DNA from: Mesorhizobium carmichaelinearum
GTDB lineage: Bacteria > Pseudomonadota > Alphaproteobacteria > Rhizobiales > Rhizobiaceae
Assembly: GCF_900199455.1 (NCBI RefSeq)
Contig: NZ_FZQR01000003.1
Span: 310,001 to 374,000 of the forward strand
Reading direction: 5' to 3'
Length of the DNA stretch: 64,000 nucleotides
This document shows positions 18,460-27,082 of the stretch, in pieces. Position 1 is the first letter of the stretch, and every line of letters starts with the position of its first letter. The notes below the pieces were generated by a model. It worked only from the letters and a program-made list of their open reading frames with translations, was not told where the DNA came from and made no database searches. The position numbers and the translations under genes were made by a program.

Positions 18460-20001
18460 TTAGGCGGATTCGCCGACGGCCTTTTCGGCCGCTGCGATGG
18501 TCGCCGTGCGCTTGGCGATTGCCGCCTCGCCGATGGGTGGACCCTGGAAGCGGCGATTTTCAACGGCGAACCACAAAACGACGAGCAGAACGATCAATCC
18601 GATCGCATAGTTGATCAGGATGTCGAAGGGCGGCTGGATGCCGGCATACATCAACACCAGAACACCAAGCACGGTGATGATGGCGAACGGCTTTGACCAG
18701 ATGCCGAGCCGGAACGGTCCGAACTCAGTCCAGCTCTTACCTTCCGCGAGAAGTCCGGCTGCGATCGGCATGGCGTAGGAGACATAAAGGAAAAGAGCGC
18801 AGCCGGCTGCCAGCGCCGCGAACGCCGGCGAATAAAGGGTAGCGGCAATCGAGAGCACCACGCCGAGCCAGATGGCAGGCACCGGCGTGCGCCAGGTTGG
18901 CGAAACCTGCTTCCACAAAGACGACCCGGGCAGGCCCCCGTCACGCGAGAATGCGAAGATCATGCGCGATGTCGAAGTGAGCCCGGCCAGCGCGCACAGA
19001 TAGTTCGACAGCACGATGGCGATGCCGAGCAGAGCCTTCAGCCAGGTTGGCGCCGGCAGATTATTGAACAGGTTGAACCAGGCATTGCCGCCGTCCTTGG
19101 CGGTCGCCAGGAGATCGGGGCTGGCCAGGACGAAGGAGACCGCCATGACGAACCCGAAGACGAGAGACCACAAGACTGCATGGATCATCCCTCTGGGCAC
19201 CGCAACGCGGGCATTGTGCGTTTCCTCGGCCGTATGCGCCGAGGCGTCGAAGCCGGTGATGGTGTAAAGCGGATAGAGAAGGCCGATCAGGAAGGCTACG
19301 AGTGCGGTGCGAGCCGTCGGAACATAGCCACCACCGAGATCGCCGGTCGTGTTGACGAAAGTCGTCAACCGCGCAAGATCGAAGCCATGCGCGCCCCAGA
19401 TCAGGAAGGTCAGCGTCAGGACAACCGCAACAACGAGGATGAGGTAGCCGGAAAAGTCGGTCAACATCGTCGTTGTCTTGATGCCGAGATGATTGAAGAG
19501 GCCTTGGGTGACGGTAATCAAGACGACTGCCGCCGTCTGCTGCCAGAAGCCCCAGGCCGATGTGTCCCAACCGAAGATCGGACCCGCCACGAGCCCTTGA
19601 AACAGCAGATAGACGCCGACATTCACCGAAGCGACAACGAAGATCAGGCCGAGCAAGTTGATCCAGGCCGTGGCCCAGCCCCAGCCGCGTCCGCCCAGGA
19701 TCGACGACCAGTGATAGAGGCCGCCGGCGGTGGGATAGGCCGAGCCGATCTGGCCGAGAGAAGCCGCGACCACGAGCGCGAAGACGCCGCCGATGACCCA
19801 GCCGATGGTCGCCTCGAAACCGCTGCCGGTGGCCATGGCCAATGGGAAAGACGTAATGCCGCCCGCCAGAATGCAGATGATCGAGAAGGAAATGGCGAAG
19901 TTGGAGAAGCCGCTCATGCGGCGAGCCAATTCCTGGGCGTAGCCCATATTGTGAAGGATCTTTGTGTCCTCCGACTTGTCAGAGTGATCAGGTGTTGTCA
20001 T
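18460..20001 (-). CDS. APC superfamily amino acid/amine permease
   Basis: A 513-residue permease with about 12 helices and a hydrophilic N-terminus. ELARRMSGFSNFAISFSIIC followed by LAGGITSF is typical of the amino acid/choline/GABA (ACT) permease group, and FDASAHTAEETHNA is the conserved loop. It is encoded 22 bases after the amidohydrolase gene and upstream of the ligase. It probably imports the amine or amino alcohol used by the downstream enzymes. Confidence 0.88.
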   Translation of the reverse strand: MTTPDHSDKSEDTKILHNMGYAQELARRMSGFSNFAISFSIICILAGGITSFPLAMATGSGFEATIGWVIGGVFALVVAASLGQIGSAYPTAGGLYHWSSILGGRGWGWATAWINLLGLIFVVASVNVGVYLLFQGLVAGPIFGWDTSAWGFWQQTAAVVLITVTQGLFNHLGIKTTTMLTDFSGYLILVVAVVLTLTFLIWGAHGFDLARLTTFVNTTGDLGGGYVPTARTALVAFLIGLLYPLYTITGFDASAHTAEETHNARVAVPRGMIHAVLWSLVFGFVMAVSFVLASPDLLATAKDGGNAWFNLFNNLPAPTWLKALLGIAIVLSNYLCALAGLTSTSRMIFAFSRDGGLPGSSLWKQVSPTWRTPVPAIWLGVVLSIAATLYSPAFAALAAGCALFLYVSYAMPIAAGLLAEGKSWTEFGPFRLGIWSKPFAIITVLGVLVLMYAGIQPPFDILINYAIGLIVLLVVLWFAVENRRFQGPPIGEAAIAKRTATIAAAEKAVGESA

Positions 20002-20023
20002 GTCAGAATTCCCCTATTGGTTC

Positions 20024-20842
20024 TTAGCTGGCCGATTGAACTGACTTTCCGACTGCGCTTCGTCGAGAGCCCTTGGCCTCCTCTGGCTCCAGATTCGAAA
20101 AAATGCCCGTGAGCAGATCCGCCCATTTCCGCTGCCCGGTCTCGCCGGCGATTTCATCGTTGCGGATTTCGATCATCGCACAGGGCAGCCCGCGCGAGCG
20201 CGCATGCCGTTCCAGCGTGAAATAGACGCGGTCGGCCGGCGAATAGGGTTCGTTGACGCCGACGGTGATGCCGGCAAGCCGCTTGAGCGCCGATATCAGC
20301 GGCGATGCCAGCCGGCGGTCCTCATCATGGATGATGCCGATATGCCAGGGCCTGATGTTGCCCTTGTAGACCGGGGTGAAGGAATGCACGGAAACCAGCC
20401 GGGTCTCCTGGCCGCGCGCCAGCCTGTCTTCGACAATCTGCTCGATAGTGCTGTGAAACGGCTGCCACGACAGGGCGACCCGCGCCGCGCGCTGTTTTTC
20501 CGACAGGCCGGCATTGCCCGGTATGGCTGTCGTCTCGCTGACCGGCGGCACCAGGTCCGGCGCATCGAGCGGCCGGTTGCAATCGACGACGAGACGCGAA
20601 ATGCGGGTTTCGACCAGCGTCGCATCGAGGGCCTGCGCCATGCGCAGCGCCACCGGCAGCGCACCCGGATCCCAGGCGATGTGGCGCGACAGGTCCTCGG
20701 CGGCAAGGCCGAGCGTACCGAATTCGGCGGGCAGGAAATTGGAAGCGTGATCGCAGGTCAGCACGAAAGGGCTCGATCCGCCCGGGTTGGTCACCCCTAC
20801 GGTATCGGACGATGCAAGGCTGGCGGGCCGTGCTTTCTCCAT
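20024..20842 (-). CDS. N-formylglutamate amidohydrolase family protein
   Basis: A 272-residue member of the FGase family of zinc amidohydrolases. LTCDHASNFLP provides the N-terminal Asp-His motif and LVSVHSFTPVYKG the central His motif. The canonical enzyme (HutG) releases glutamate from N-formylglutamate, but no hut genes are present here. In this setting, hydrolysis of a gamma-glutamyl or N-acyl-glutamate amide formed by the ligase is a plausible inferred function. First gene of the minus-strand cluster and divergent from the RpiR regulator. Confidence 0.85.
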   Translation of the reverse strand: MEKARPASLASSDTVGVTNPGGSSPFVLTCDHASNFLPAEFGTLGLAAEDLSRHIAWDPGALPVALRMAQALDATLVETRISRLVVDCNRPLDAPDLVPPVSETTAIPGNAGLSEKQRAARVALSWQPFHSTIEQIVEDRLARGQETRLVSVHSFTPVYKGNIRPWHIGIIHDEDRRLASPLISALKRLAGITVGVNEPYSPADRVYFTLERHARSRGLPCAMIEIRNDEIAGETGQRKWADLLTGIFSNLEPEEAKGSRRSAVGKSVQSAS

Positions 20843-20978
20843 AGTCTGCGGTCCCCGGGGAGCGCTGTATCGTATGTTACGTATTTTGCCTCATTGCGTC
20901 CCTATGGATGATTTCATACAGTTTACCCGGCTTTGTCAAATGCGATCTCGTGGGCCAGGCCAAGGGGTGGGGGAAAAG
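20843..20978. promoter_or_regulatory. Divergent intergenic region, amidohydrolase/RpiR
   Basis: 136 bases separate the two divergent starts and should contain promoters for both. It holds AT-rich patches such as CGTATGTTACGTATTTTG (20871-20888) and GATTTCATACAGTTTAC (20908-20924), which stand out from the GC-rich background and could be RpiR sites. No clear palindrome was found. Confidence 0.4.
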
Positions 20979-21806
20979 ATGATTTCCAGCATTGCCGAAC
21001 TGATCGCCGACCGCCTCGGCACGATGCCGGCCGGCGAACGGCGCGCGGCGCAGACGCTGATTGCCAGCTATCCGATGATCGGCCTGAAGACGGTTGCCGA
21101 ATTCTCGGCCGCAGCCGGCGTCTCCTCGCCGACAATCCTGCGTTTCGTGGCCCGGCTCGGCTTCCAGAACTATCCGGAATTCCAGTCGAGCCTGCAGGAC
21201 GAACTGGCGGCGCAGCTGCAGTCGCCGGCGATACGCACGCTCAACCCGCCCTCGCCCGGCGGCGGCACGGTTTCGCCGATGCTGGAAGCAACGCTCGACA
21301 ATATGCGCGAGACCTTCCGCCATCTCTCCGACAAGCAGCTTGCCGATATCGCGGCACGGCTTGCCGACCGGCGTGGCAAGACATTCCTGATCGGCGGCCG
21401 CTTCACCGATCCGCTGGCACGTTACATGGCCGCCCACCTCGCTGTCATCCAGCCCGATGTCTTTCACCTCGCCGGACAGGAGAGCATGTGGCGCGACAGG
21501 CTGATCGACATGGGCAAGCGCGACGTGCTGGTGATCTTCGACATCAGGCGCTACCAGGACAGCCTCGTCCGCTTCGCCGAGAAGGCGCATCAGCGCGGCG
21601 TCCAGATCGTGCTCTTCACCGACCAGTGGCTGTCGCCGATCGCCCGGTTTGCCCGCCACGTCATCGCCGGCCGAACCGCTGTGCCGTCGGCATGGGATTC
21701 CTCGGCCGCGCTTTTCGTCGTCGCCGAAACGCTGATCGGCGCCGTCACCAGGCAACTCGAGGCCGACGGCGCACGGCGTATTCGGGAAATGGAAGAGTTG
21801 CGTTAG
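20979..21806 (+). CDS. RpiR/MurR family transcriptional regulator
   Basis: A 275-residue regulator. The N-terminal HTH_6 domain (about residues 1-77) contains VAEFSAAAGVSSPTILRFVA, the helix-turn-helix. The second half (about 125-260) is a SIS sugar-isomerase-like ligand domain with FLIGGRFTD. The ATG at 20979 follows a GGGGGA site; an ATG at 20904 in the same frame lacks one. Divergent from the amidohydrolase-permease-ligase-dehydrogenase cluster, it is the most likely regulator of that cluster. Confidence 0.88.
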   Translation: MISSIAELIADRLGTMPAGERRAAQTLIASYPMIGLKTVAEFSAAAGVSSPTILRFVARLGFQNYPEFQSSLQDELAAQLQSPAIRTLNPPSPGGGTVSPMLEATLDNMRETFRHLSDKQLADIAARLADRRGKTFLIGGRFTDPLARYMAAHLAVIQPDVFHLAGQESMWRDRLIDMGKRDVLVIFDIRRYQDSLVRFAEKAHQRGVQIVLFTDQWLSPIARFARHVIAGRTAVPSAWDSSAALFVVAETLIGAVTRQLEADGARRIREMEELR

Positions 21807-21868
21807 GGCAAAGATGGGAAGCTATGTCTCGTAGCGCGGGACACAACATCCGCGCGGCGCAGTAGCCA

Positions 21869-22279
21869 CTACTTCAGCAGCCGGCCTTCGATCGACCAGC
21901 GCGCGGCGAGGAAATTCAGCACCGCCGCCACGATGACGCCGCCGATCTTTGCCGGCCACACCCCGGCAATGCCGGCGAACAGTGCGAGCGACAGGCTGGA
22001 AACGCCGAGCGAAATCAGCGCCCCAAGCGAGACGAAGCGCAGGAAGGCGTCATGCAGCCGGATGGCGTGGTTGCGCTCGAACGACCAGAAGCCATTGGCC
22101 ACGAAAGAGAAGACGACGGCGATCGACCAGGAGACGACGTTGGCCGGCAGCGGCGGGACATGCAGCTTGAGCAGCAGGAAAAAGCCGGCAAGGTCGATCG
22201 CCGTATTCACCAGCCCGACAATGGCAAAGCGCACGATCTTGCTGCCGGTCGAACGGCGGGGCTGGTCCGTGCCGCTCAT
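21869..22279 (-). CDS. GtrA family membrane protein
   Basis: A 136-residue protein with four predicted helices. RFAIVGLVNTAIDLAGFFLL and FVANGFWSFER are typical of GtrA proteins, proposed to flip polyprenyl-phosphate sugars across the inner membrane. The ATG at 22279 forms an ATGA overlap with the deacetylase stop, so translation is coupled. Last gene of a four-gene glycosylation operon. Confidence 0.88.
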   Translation of the reverse strand: MSGTDQPRRSTGSKIVRFAIVGLVNTAIDLAGFFLLLKLHVPPLPANVVSWSIAVVFSFVANGFWSFERNHAIRLHDAFLRFVSLGALISLGVSSLSLALFAGIAGVWPAKIGGVIVAAVLNFLAARWSIEGRLLK

Positions 22280-23094
22280 CCCTTGCCGTCCATGATCTCG
22301 ACACCGGCGTGGGCGAGGCTCGCGCCGAAATCGTCCGAGGCCAAGACCGCGTATTCCACCTCGCGCACGCCTTGCATCGGGTCGCGCGCCCGCAGCGTCT
22401 CGTCGACATAGCCGGGATGGCACATGAACAGGCCTTGTTCCGGTAGCGTTTCCACGGCGGCCTGCAGAACCGGCGCGAACCGCTCGGGTTGCCGCCAGTC
22501 ATAGATGCCGGCGAGCGGCGCGAAAAGGGTGAAGCCGGCGCGCGCCATAGAGCGGTTGAAGCCGGCGGCTACGGCAGCGATTGCCGCGACTTTCGGCGCC
22601 ACGGCGGCATGGCCCAGCGCCGGCGCACCGCGCAGCGCCGGCCTGCCGCCCTCTTCGGAAAAATGCGCCCGCAGCCATTTGCGCACGACAGGCAGGAAGT
22701 GCACGTGCTGGTGCCCGTCGATGAAGTCAGGCTGGCGGCCAAGAGCTTCGACGAAACGGCTGTACTGCGCGTCGAGCTCGGCATGGACATCCCGCTCGTC
22801 AATGTTTCCGCGCAGGACCGGCAGTGCCAGCGACCGCAGCGGCGGCAGCCGGCCTTCCGGCGCCAGGCTCGATTGGCCGGTGACAGCCGGCTGGTCGGTG
22901 AGGGTCAGGTGCAGCCCGACCGCCGCGCGGCCGCACAGCGGCTTTATACGCGCCGCCGCATCAGGCCATTCCGGAAAGCCGGTCATGCAGCTGGTGCCGG
23001 TCAGGCGGCGGTGATCGAGCAGGTCGAGAATCCCGGCGGAGACGCCGGGCGCCAGGCCGTAGTCGTCGGCGATCAGGCGGATGCGCCGCGTCAT
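22276..23094 (-). CDS. YdjC/ChbG-HpnK family carbohydrate deacetylase
   Basis: A 272-residue member of the YdjC/ChbG family. LIADDYGL gives the Asp10-Asp11 pair, VGLHLTLTD a metal His and FIDGHQHVHFLP the second His motif. Family members remove acetyl groups from chitin oligomers, from hopanoid precursors (HpnK) or from undecaprenyl-phosphate GalNAc (NaxD of Francisella). The start overlaps the glycosyltransferase stop (ATGA). The polyprenyl-phosphate glycosyltransferase next door makes a NaxD-like role the best inference. Confidence 0.85.
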   Translation of the reverse strand: MTRRIRLIADDYGLAPGVSAGILDLLDHRRLTGTSCMTGFPEWPDAAARIKPLCGRAAVGLHLTLTDQPAVTGQSSLAPEGRLPPLRSLALPVLRGNIDERDVHAELDAQYSRFVEALGRQPDFIDGHQHVHFLPVVRKWLRAHFSEEGGRPALRGAPALGHAAVAPKVAAIAAVAAGFNRSMARAGFTLFAPLAGIYDWRQPERFAPVLQAAVETLPEQGLFMCHPGYVDETLRARDPMQGVREVEYAVLASDDFGASLAHAGVEIMDGKG

Positions 23095-24092
23095 GCGCCG
23101 GGCGCGCCTGGCGGCCTGTCCGAAACGTCACCACGCACGACATCGCGCACGATATAGACCGGCCGATCCTTGCTTTCCGAAAGCGTGACCCAGACATATT
23201 CGCCAATCAGGCCGAGCAAGGTGAGGTTGAGGCCGCCGAGCAGAACGACGGCGACCATGAGGCTGGGATAGCCGGGGACGGCGATGCCGTAGAACATCAC
23301 CTCGAAGAACACTTTGGCTCCGTAGATGATGCCCGCCAACGCTGCCAGCATCCCACTCAGGCTGATGATGCGCAGCGGAATGACGGAAAAGGACGTAAAC
23401 CCTTCCAGCGAGAAGGCGATCAGGTTGAGCCGGCTCCATTTCGACGTGCCGATAGCGCGGTTTTCCGGCGAATATTGTATGGCTTTCTGGCGGAAGCCGG
23501 CCCAGGCGAACAGGCCCTTGTTGAAGCGCCGTTTGTCGCGCAGGCTGGTCAGCGCGCCCACCACGGCGCCACGCATGACGCGGAAATCTCCCGCGTTCTC
23601 CGGAATGTCGAAACGCTGGCTGCTGTTGATCAGGCTATAGAACAGCTTCGCCAGTTGGCTGCGCCGCCAGCTGGCCTCGCGGCGGTCGTTCTGCGCGAAG
23701 ACGACATCGATATCCGGGTTTTCCACCAGCTCGGCGATCATCCTCAGGCTGGTGTCCATCGAATGCTGCAGGTCGGCGTCCATGACCAGTGCCATGTCGC
23801 CGCGCGACTGGTCTAGGCCGGCGAGCACCGCGACCTCCTTGCCGAAATTGCGGCTGAGCCGGACGATCTCCCAGGACCCCGACAGCGCCCGCGAAAACCG
23901 CTCGGCGCCATCGTCGCGGCTGCCATCGTCGACCAGGATCTTGTGGACTTGCATGCCGAAACGTTGCGACACTTCGGCTTCAAGCTTGCCGAGCAATGCG
24001 GCAAACGCCGACGCCGATTGCGCCTCGTTGAAGAACGGCGCCACGATATCGAGAACGGGCCGCGACTCAGCCATTTGCGACAGGCCTTTCAT
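23091..24092 (-). CDS. Family 2 glycosyltransferase, polyprenyl-phosphate type
   Basis: A 333-residue GT2 enzyme. LDIVAPFFNEAQ opens the GT-A domain, ILVDDGSRDDG and ALVMDADLQHSMD are the nucleotide-sugar and metal (DxD) motifs, and two membrane helices follow near residues 230-300. This is the architecture of ArnC, FlmF2 and DPM-like enzymes that load a sugar onto a polyprenyl phosphate. An internal ATG at 24074 is an alternative start. It overlaps the genes on both sides. Confidence 0.88.
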   Translation of the reverse strand: MKGLSQMAESRPVLDIVAPFFNEAQSASAFAALLGKLEAEVSQRFGMQVHKILVDDGSRDDGAERFSRALSGSWEIVRLSRNFGKEVAVLAGLDQSRGDMALVMDADLQHSMDTSLRMIAELVENPDIDVVFAQNDRREASWRRSQLAKLFYSLINSSQRFDIPENAGDFRVMRGAVVGALTSLRDKRRFNKGLFAWAGFRQKAIQYSPENRAIGTSKWSRLNLIAFSLEGFTSFSVIPLRIISLSGMLAALAGIIYGAKVFFEVMFYGIAVPGYPSLMVAVVLLGGLNLTLLGLIGEYVWVTLSESKDRPVYIVRDVVRGDVSDRPPGAPGA

Positions 24093-25248
24093 TCATCATC
24101 TTACCTCGCGTCACCTTGTCTCCTGCTTTCGCCCAGAACCACCAGATCAGGGAGCTGGCGATAACGGTGACCGCGATCGGCCGGAACCAAGGGTAGGTGA
24201 AATCCTGGATATGGCGCTCGACGCCGGTCAGCCCTGTCAGGAACAGGGTCACCGCGAGCACCGACGCCAGAGCACCGCCGCGTTCCTCGCGCCACAACAA
24301 GGCGACAGCGAGACCGGCGGGCACGGCGATCATGGCATAGGTGTTGGGCTCGACGCGCGGGTTGAAGACGCACATGTAGAACGTCGCCGTCAGGAAGATG
24401 GCGAGACCAGCCGTTCCGCGTTCGAGCTTGCGGTCGAACCAGATGACGGCTGAAAGCGTGAACAGGGCCATGACGATGCGCACGATCGTGGCGCAGAATT
24501 CCGGGAGGGGCAGCCCCATTTTGGTAAACGGCGCCGTGAAATCGGTGGGAACGAAATGGCTGGTGTTGTCGACGGCCATCGAGGTCAGCATCTGGCCAAA
24601 AACACGATACTGGTCGTTGAGATAGCTTGCGGGAGCGAAAGCGTAAGGCAGTGCGAGCACGAACAGCACCGCCAGCACCAGCACCGGTATCAGCCGCAGG
24701 CGCAGGGCGCCCACCAACAGCAGCATGATGATCGCTGTCGGCTTGGCGATGATGGCGACCGAAGCCCAGAAGAAGGTTTCGGCGCGCCGTCCTTCGAGCG
24801 CCGACAAGGTGAGAAGCCAGCAGGCGCCGGTCAACAGGATCGTCGCCTGGCCGTTGCGGATCGCCCCCAGCGCCATCGGCAGGGCAAGGAACAGCCCGAA
24901 GGACAGCAACCATGGCAACTCTCCGCCGCCGAGCTTGCGCACCTGCCGCATCGCGGCGAAGGTCAGTACCGCGAAGCCTATGATATGCCACACCAGGCCG
25001 CCCAGATGCGGGCCGAGCTTAAACAGCGGAACATAGAGCGCGGCAAAGGCCGGCGCGTAGAGATACCCCATCTCGGACTGGAGATCATAGAGCGGCCGGC
25101 CGGCCAGAAACTCCTGGCTGCCATATCTGTAGGCCGACAGCACGCTGCGCGTGTCGGGCGCCAACAGGACGAGGACAAGAACGACCAGGAACGCTCCGAT
25201 CCACAGGCCAAGTCCCAAACGGTCGAAAACCGGCTTGGACATCGTCAT
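24067..25248 (-). CDS. GT87/DUF2029-type integral membrane glycosyltransferase
   Basis: A polytopic protein of 393 residues from the ATG at 25248, with GGGGTG just upstream; in-frame starts at 25266 and 25242 are possible. It has about ten helices. After the first helix, the periplasmic segment SAYRYGSQEFLAGRPLYDLQ followed by YAPAFAALYVPLF is typical of GT87/DUF2029. These use polyprenyl-phosphate sugars as donors on the outer face of the membrane. It heads the operon and may transfer the deacetylated sugar to lipid A or another surface glycan; this is inferred. Confidence 0.85.
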   Translation of the reverse strand: MTMSKPVFDRLGLGLWIGAFLVVLVLVLLAPDTRSVLSAYRYGSQEFLAGRPLYDLQSEMGYLYAPAFAALYVPLFKLGPHLGGLVWHIIGFAVLTFAAMRQVRKLGGGELPWLLSFGLFLALPMALGAIRNGQATILLTGACWLLTLSALEGRRAETFFWASVAIIAKPTAIIMLLLVGALRLRLIPVLVLAVLFVLALPYAFAPASYLNDQYRVFGQMLTSMAVDNTSHFVPTDFTAPFTKMGLPLPEFCATIVRIVMALFTLSAVIWFDRKLERGTAGLAIFLTATFYMCVFNPRVEPNTYAMIAVPAGLAVALLWREERGGALASVLAVTLFLTGLTGVERHIQDFTYPWFRPIAVTVIASSLIWWFWAKAGDKVTRGKMMNERPVANG

Positions 25249-25432
25249 CAAGACACCCCACAACATCCGGAACAGGCTCGGTCCAGCACTGTCCCGGCAT
25301 ACGATGGCGGCGGCATATCACGGACAAAGCGGCGAGGCATAGGGGGGTTGATCGGCGCAAAGGCCACACCTTCATTCGCATGGAATGCCGGAATCCATCT
25401 TCGTCTTCGCCACCCCGAAGCAGGCGACCTGA

Positions 25433-25930
25433 CTAGTCGCCTGTAAATTCAGGCAGGCTAAAATAGGGATTGCTGGGGTCGTATCGATGATTCGGCTCAC
25501 CCCTGCCGGTTGAAACAGCCCCCGGGATCAGCACCCCTTTCGGTCCGAATTGATAGTCGATGCCGGCACAAAGGTAAGCGAGATCCTGGTAGCCGAAACC
25601 GCGCAACGCAATACCACTGTCGAATGCTGCTGCTTTGAGTTGCTCGGGCGTGAGCGGGGCGATCGCCCTGTCGCGGTAGGCTTTGATCTTGGCCTTGTTG
25701 AGCCTGGACGACTGACATTCGGCACCGACCACCCGCGCCAGCATGATGTTCCTGACCGCGGTCGCGGCGGGGTCGTCCAGGGGAGCGGAATATTTCTTGA
25801 GAAAGTAATTCGTATTCGGATCGTTCGTCATGGCCTTGCGCCAAAACGGCGGAAACTTGTCGGACGCCTGTGCCCCGATGGCGCCGACCATCGACAGCAG
25901 GACGATCGGCACAAACCACCATCTTCTCAT
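25433..25930 (-). CDS. Hypothetical secreted protein
   Basis: A 165-residue protein with a signal peptide (MRRWWFVPIVLLSMVGAIGA then QAS), probably cleaved near residue 22. The mature part has two cysteines (in AECQSS and AYLCAG) that could form a disulfide. I do not recognise a domain. It has a GGGGG-type ribosome site. It stands between the glycosylation operon and the acyl-CoA cluster with no clear link to either. Confidence 0.7.
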   Translation of the reverse strand: MRRWWFVPIVLLSMVGAIGAQASDKFPPFWRKAMTNDPNTNYFLKKYSAPLDDPAATAVRNIMLARVVGAECQSSRLNKAKIKAYRDRAIAPLTPEQLKAAAFDSGIALRGFGYQDLAYLCAGIDYQFGPKGVLIPGAVSTGRGEPNHRYDPSNPYFSLPEFTGD

Positions 25931-25986
25931 AAGCAGCCCCCGTTTCTTTGCAGTTGCCGGACTTCATCTCACTCGGTCATGGTCAC

Positions 25987-27024
25987 TCAAGGCCGGATGA
26001 AAACCTTGCCGTTGGGCTTGGCGAGTTCCGCCGGCACCCGCGCGATGGCCTCGGCGAGCGGCACGACGGCTGTCACGTCGGTCGACCAGCGCCCGTCGGA
26101 AAAACGCTTCTGCGCTTCCAGGACCGCCGGGCCGCGCCGCTCCTTGAATTGCCGCATCCATTCGCTCAGCCAGAAGCCTTCGATATGCTTGTGCTGGAAG
26201 ATCAACTGGCCGGGCTCGCGGATGATGGTGGCGTCGGTGTCCAGCCGGCCATAGATGATCCAGCGCGCCCGTTTCGGCATCGCATGGAAGATGGCTGAAG
26301 CCAGCGGCCCGGTAACCGCATCGAGGAAGATGCGCGGTTGTTCGGCCTTCATCACCTCGCGCAGCGTGGCCTCGAAATCCGGCGCCTTCTCGTTCAGCAC
26401 ATGGGCAGCGCCGATCTCCTTCAGAAGGGCGATCTGCTCGTCGCGGCGCACGGTGACGATAGGCCGGAACCCTTCCTCCCTGGCCAGGCCAATGATCAGC
26501 TTGCAGAGCTGGCTGGCGCCGGCGGTCATGACGAAGGCCTTTTCACCCTCCTGTTTGACGATGTCGAACATGGCGATGGCGGTGAGCGGATTGACGATCA
26601 TTGCCGCGCCATCCTCGTCGCGCACGGTGTCGAGCAGCGGAATACAGGCCGCCGCCTCGGCGACGGCAAACTCAGCCCACGAGCCCCAATTGCTGAGGCC
26701 GGTGGCGAAGGCGACGCGCTTGCCGACGAGGCTCTTGGCATAGGGCTCGTCGCCGCCGGCGACGACGGTGCCGACGCCCTCGAAGCCGGCCGGCCGGCCC
26801 TTGGCGCGCGGTTGGCCGTACTGGCCCTTGATGAAGGCGACATCGGATGGGTTGATCGAGGCCAGGCTGACCTTGATCAGCACCTGGCTCTGTCCGGGCG
26901 ACGGCACCGCGATGCTGCCCGGCGCGAGATAAGGCTCCATCGCCTCAAGCGCACTGCCGCTCGGCGTCTTGGTGTAGCCATCGCCGACCAGGAGCAGGGC
27001 CTTCATTTCGGAGGGAATGGTCAT
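25987..27024 (-). CDS. Medium-chain (MDR) alcohol dehydrogenase/quinone reductase-like protein
   Basis: A 345-residue MDR protein from the ATG at 27024, which follows AAGGAG. INPSDVAFIKGQYG and GFEGVGTVVAGG are family motifs of the GroES-like domain; the Rossmann domain follows with FVMTAGASQLCKLIIGLA. The catalytic-zinc cysteine is not evident, so a quinone oxidoreductase/enoyl reductase type (NADPH:quinone or crotonyl-CoA reductase-like) is more likely than a zinc alcohol dehydrogenase. It is downstream of the acyl-CoA dehydrogenase gene. Confidence 0.85.
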   Translation of the reverse strand: MTIPSEMKALLLVGDGYTKTPSGSALEAMEPYLAPGSIAVPSPGQSQVLIKVSLASINPSDVAFIKGQYGQPRAKGRPAGFEGVGTVVAGGDEPYAKSLVGKRVAFATGLSNWGSWAEFAVAEAAACIPLLDTVRDEDGAAMIVNPLTAIAMFDIVKQEGEKAFVMTAGASQLCKLIIGLAREEGFRPIVTVRRDEQIALLKEIGAAHVLNEKAPDFEATLREVMKAEQPRIFLDAVTGPLASAIFHAMPKRARWIIYGRLDTDATIIREPGQLIFQHKHIEGFWLSEWMRQFKERRGPAVLEAQKRFSDGRWSTDVTAVVPLAEAIARVPAELAKPNGKVFIRP

Positions 27025-27082
27025 CGGTGACACTCCTTGATTTTTGGCGGAAGGATCATAGCGCAGCGGACCGAGCTGCTGC

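Noticed and set aside
14326..20842. Standard putrescine (Puu) catabolic pathway
   Set aside because: No PuuB oxidase or PuuD gamma-Glu-GABA hydrolase; an alcohol dehydrogenase and an FGase-like enzyme are present instead.
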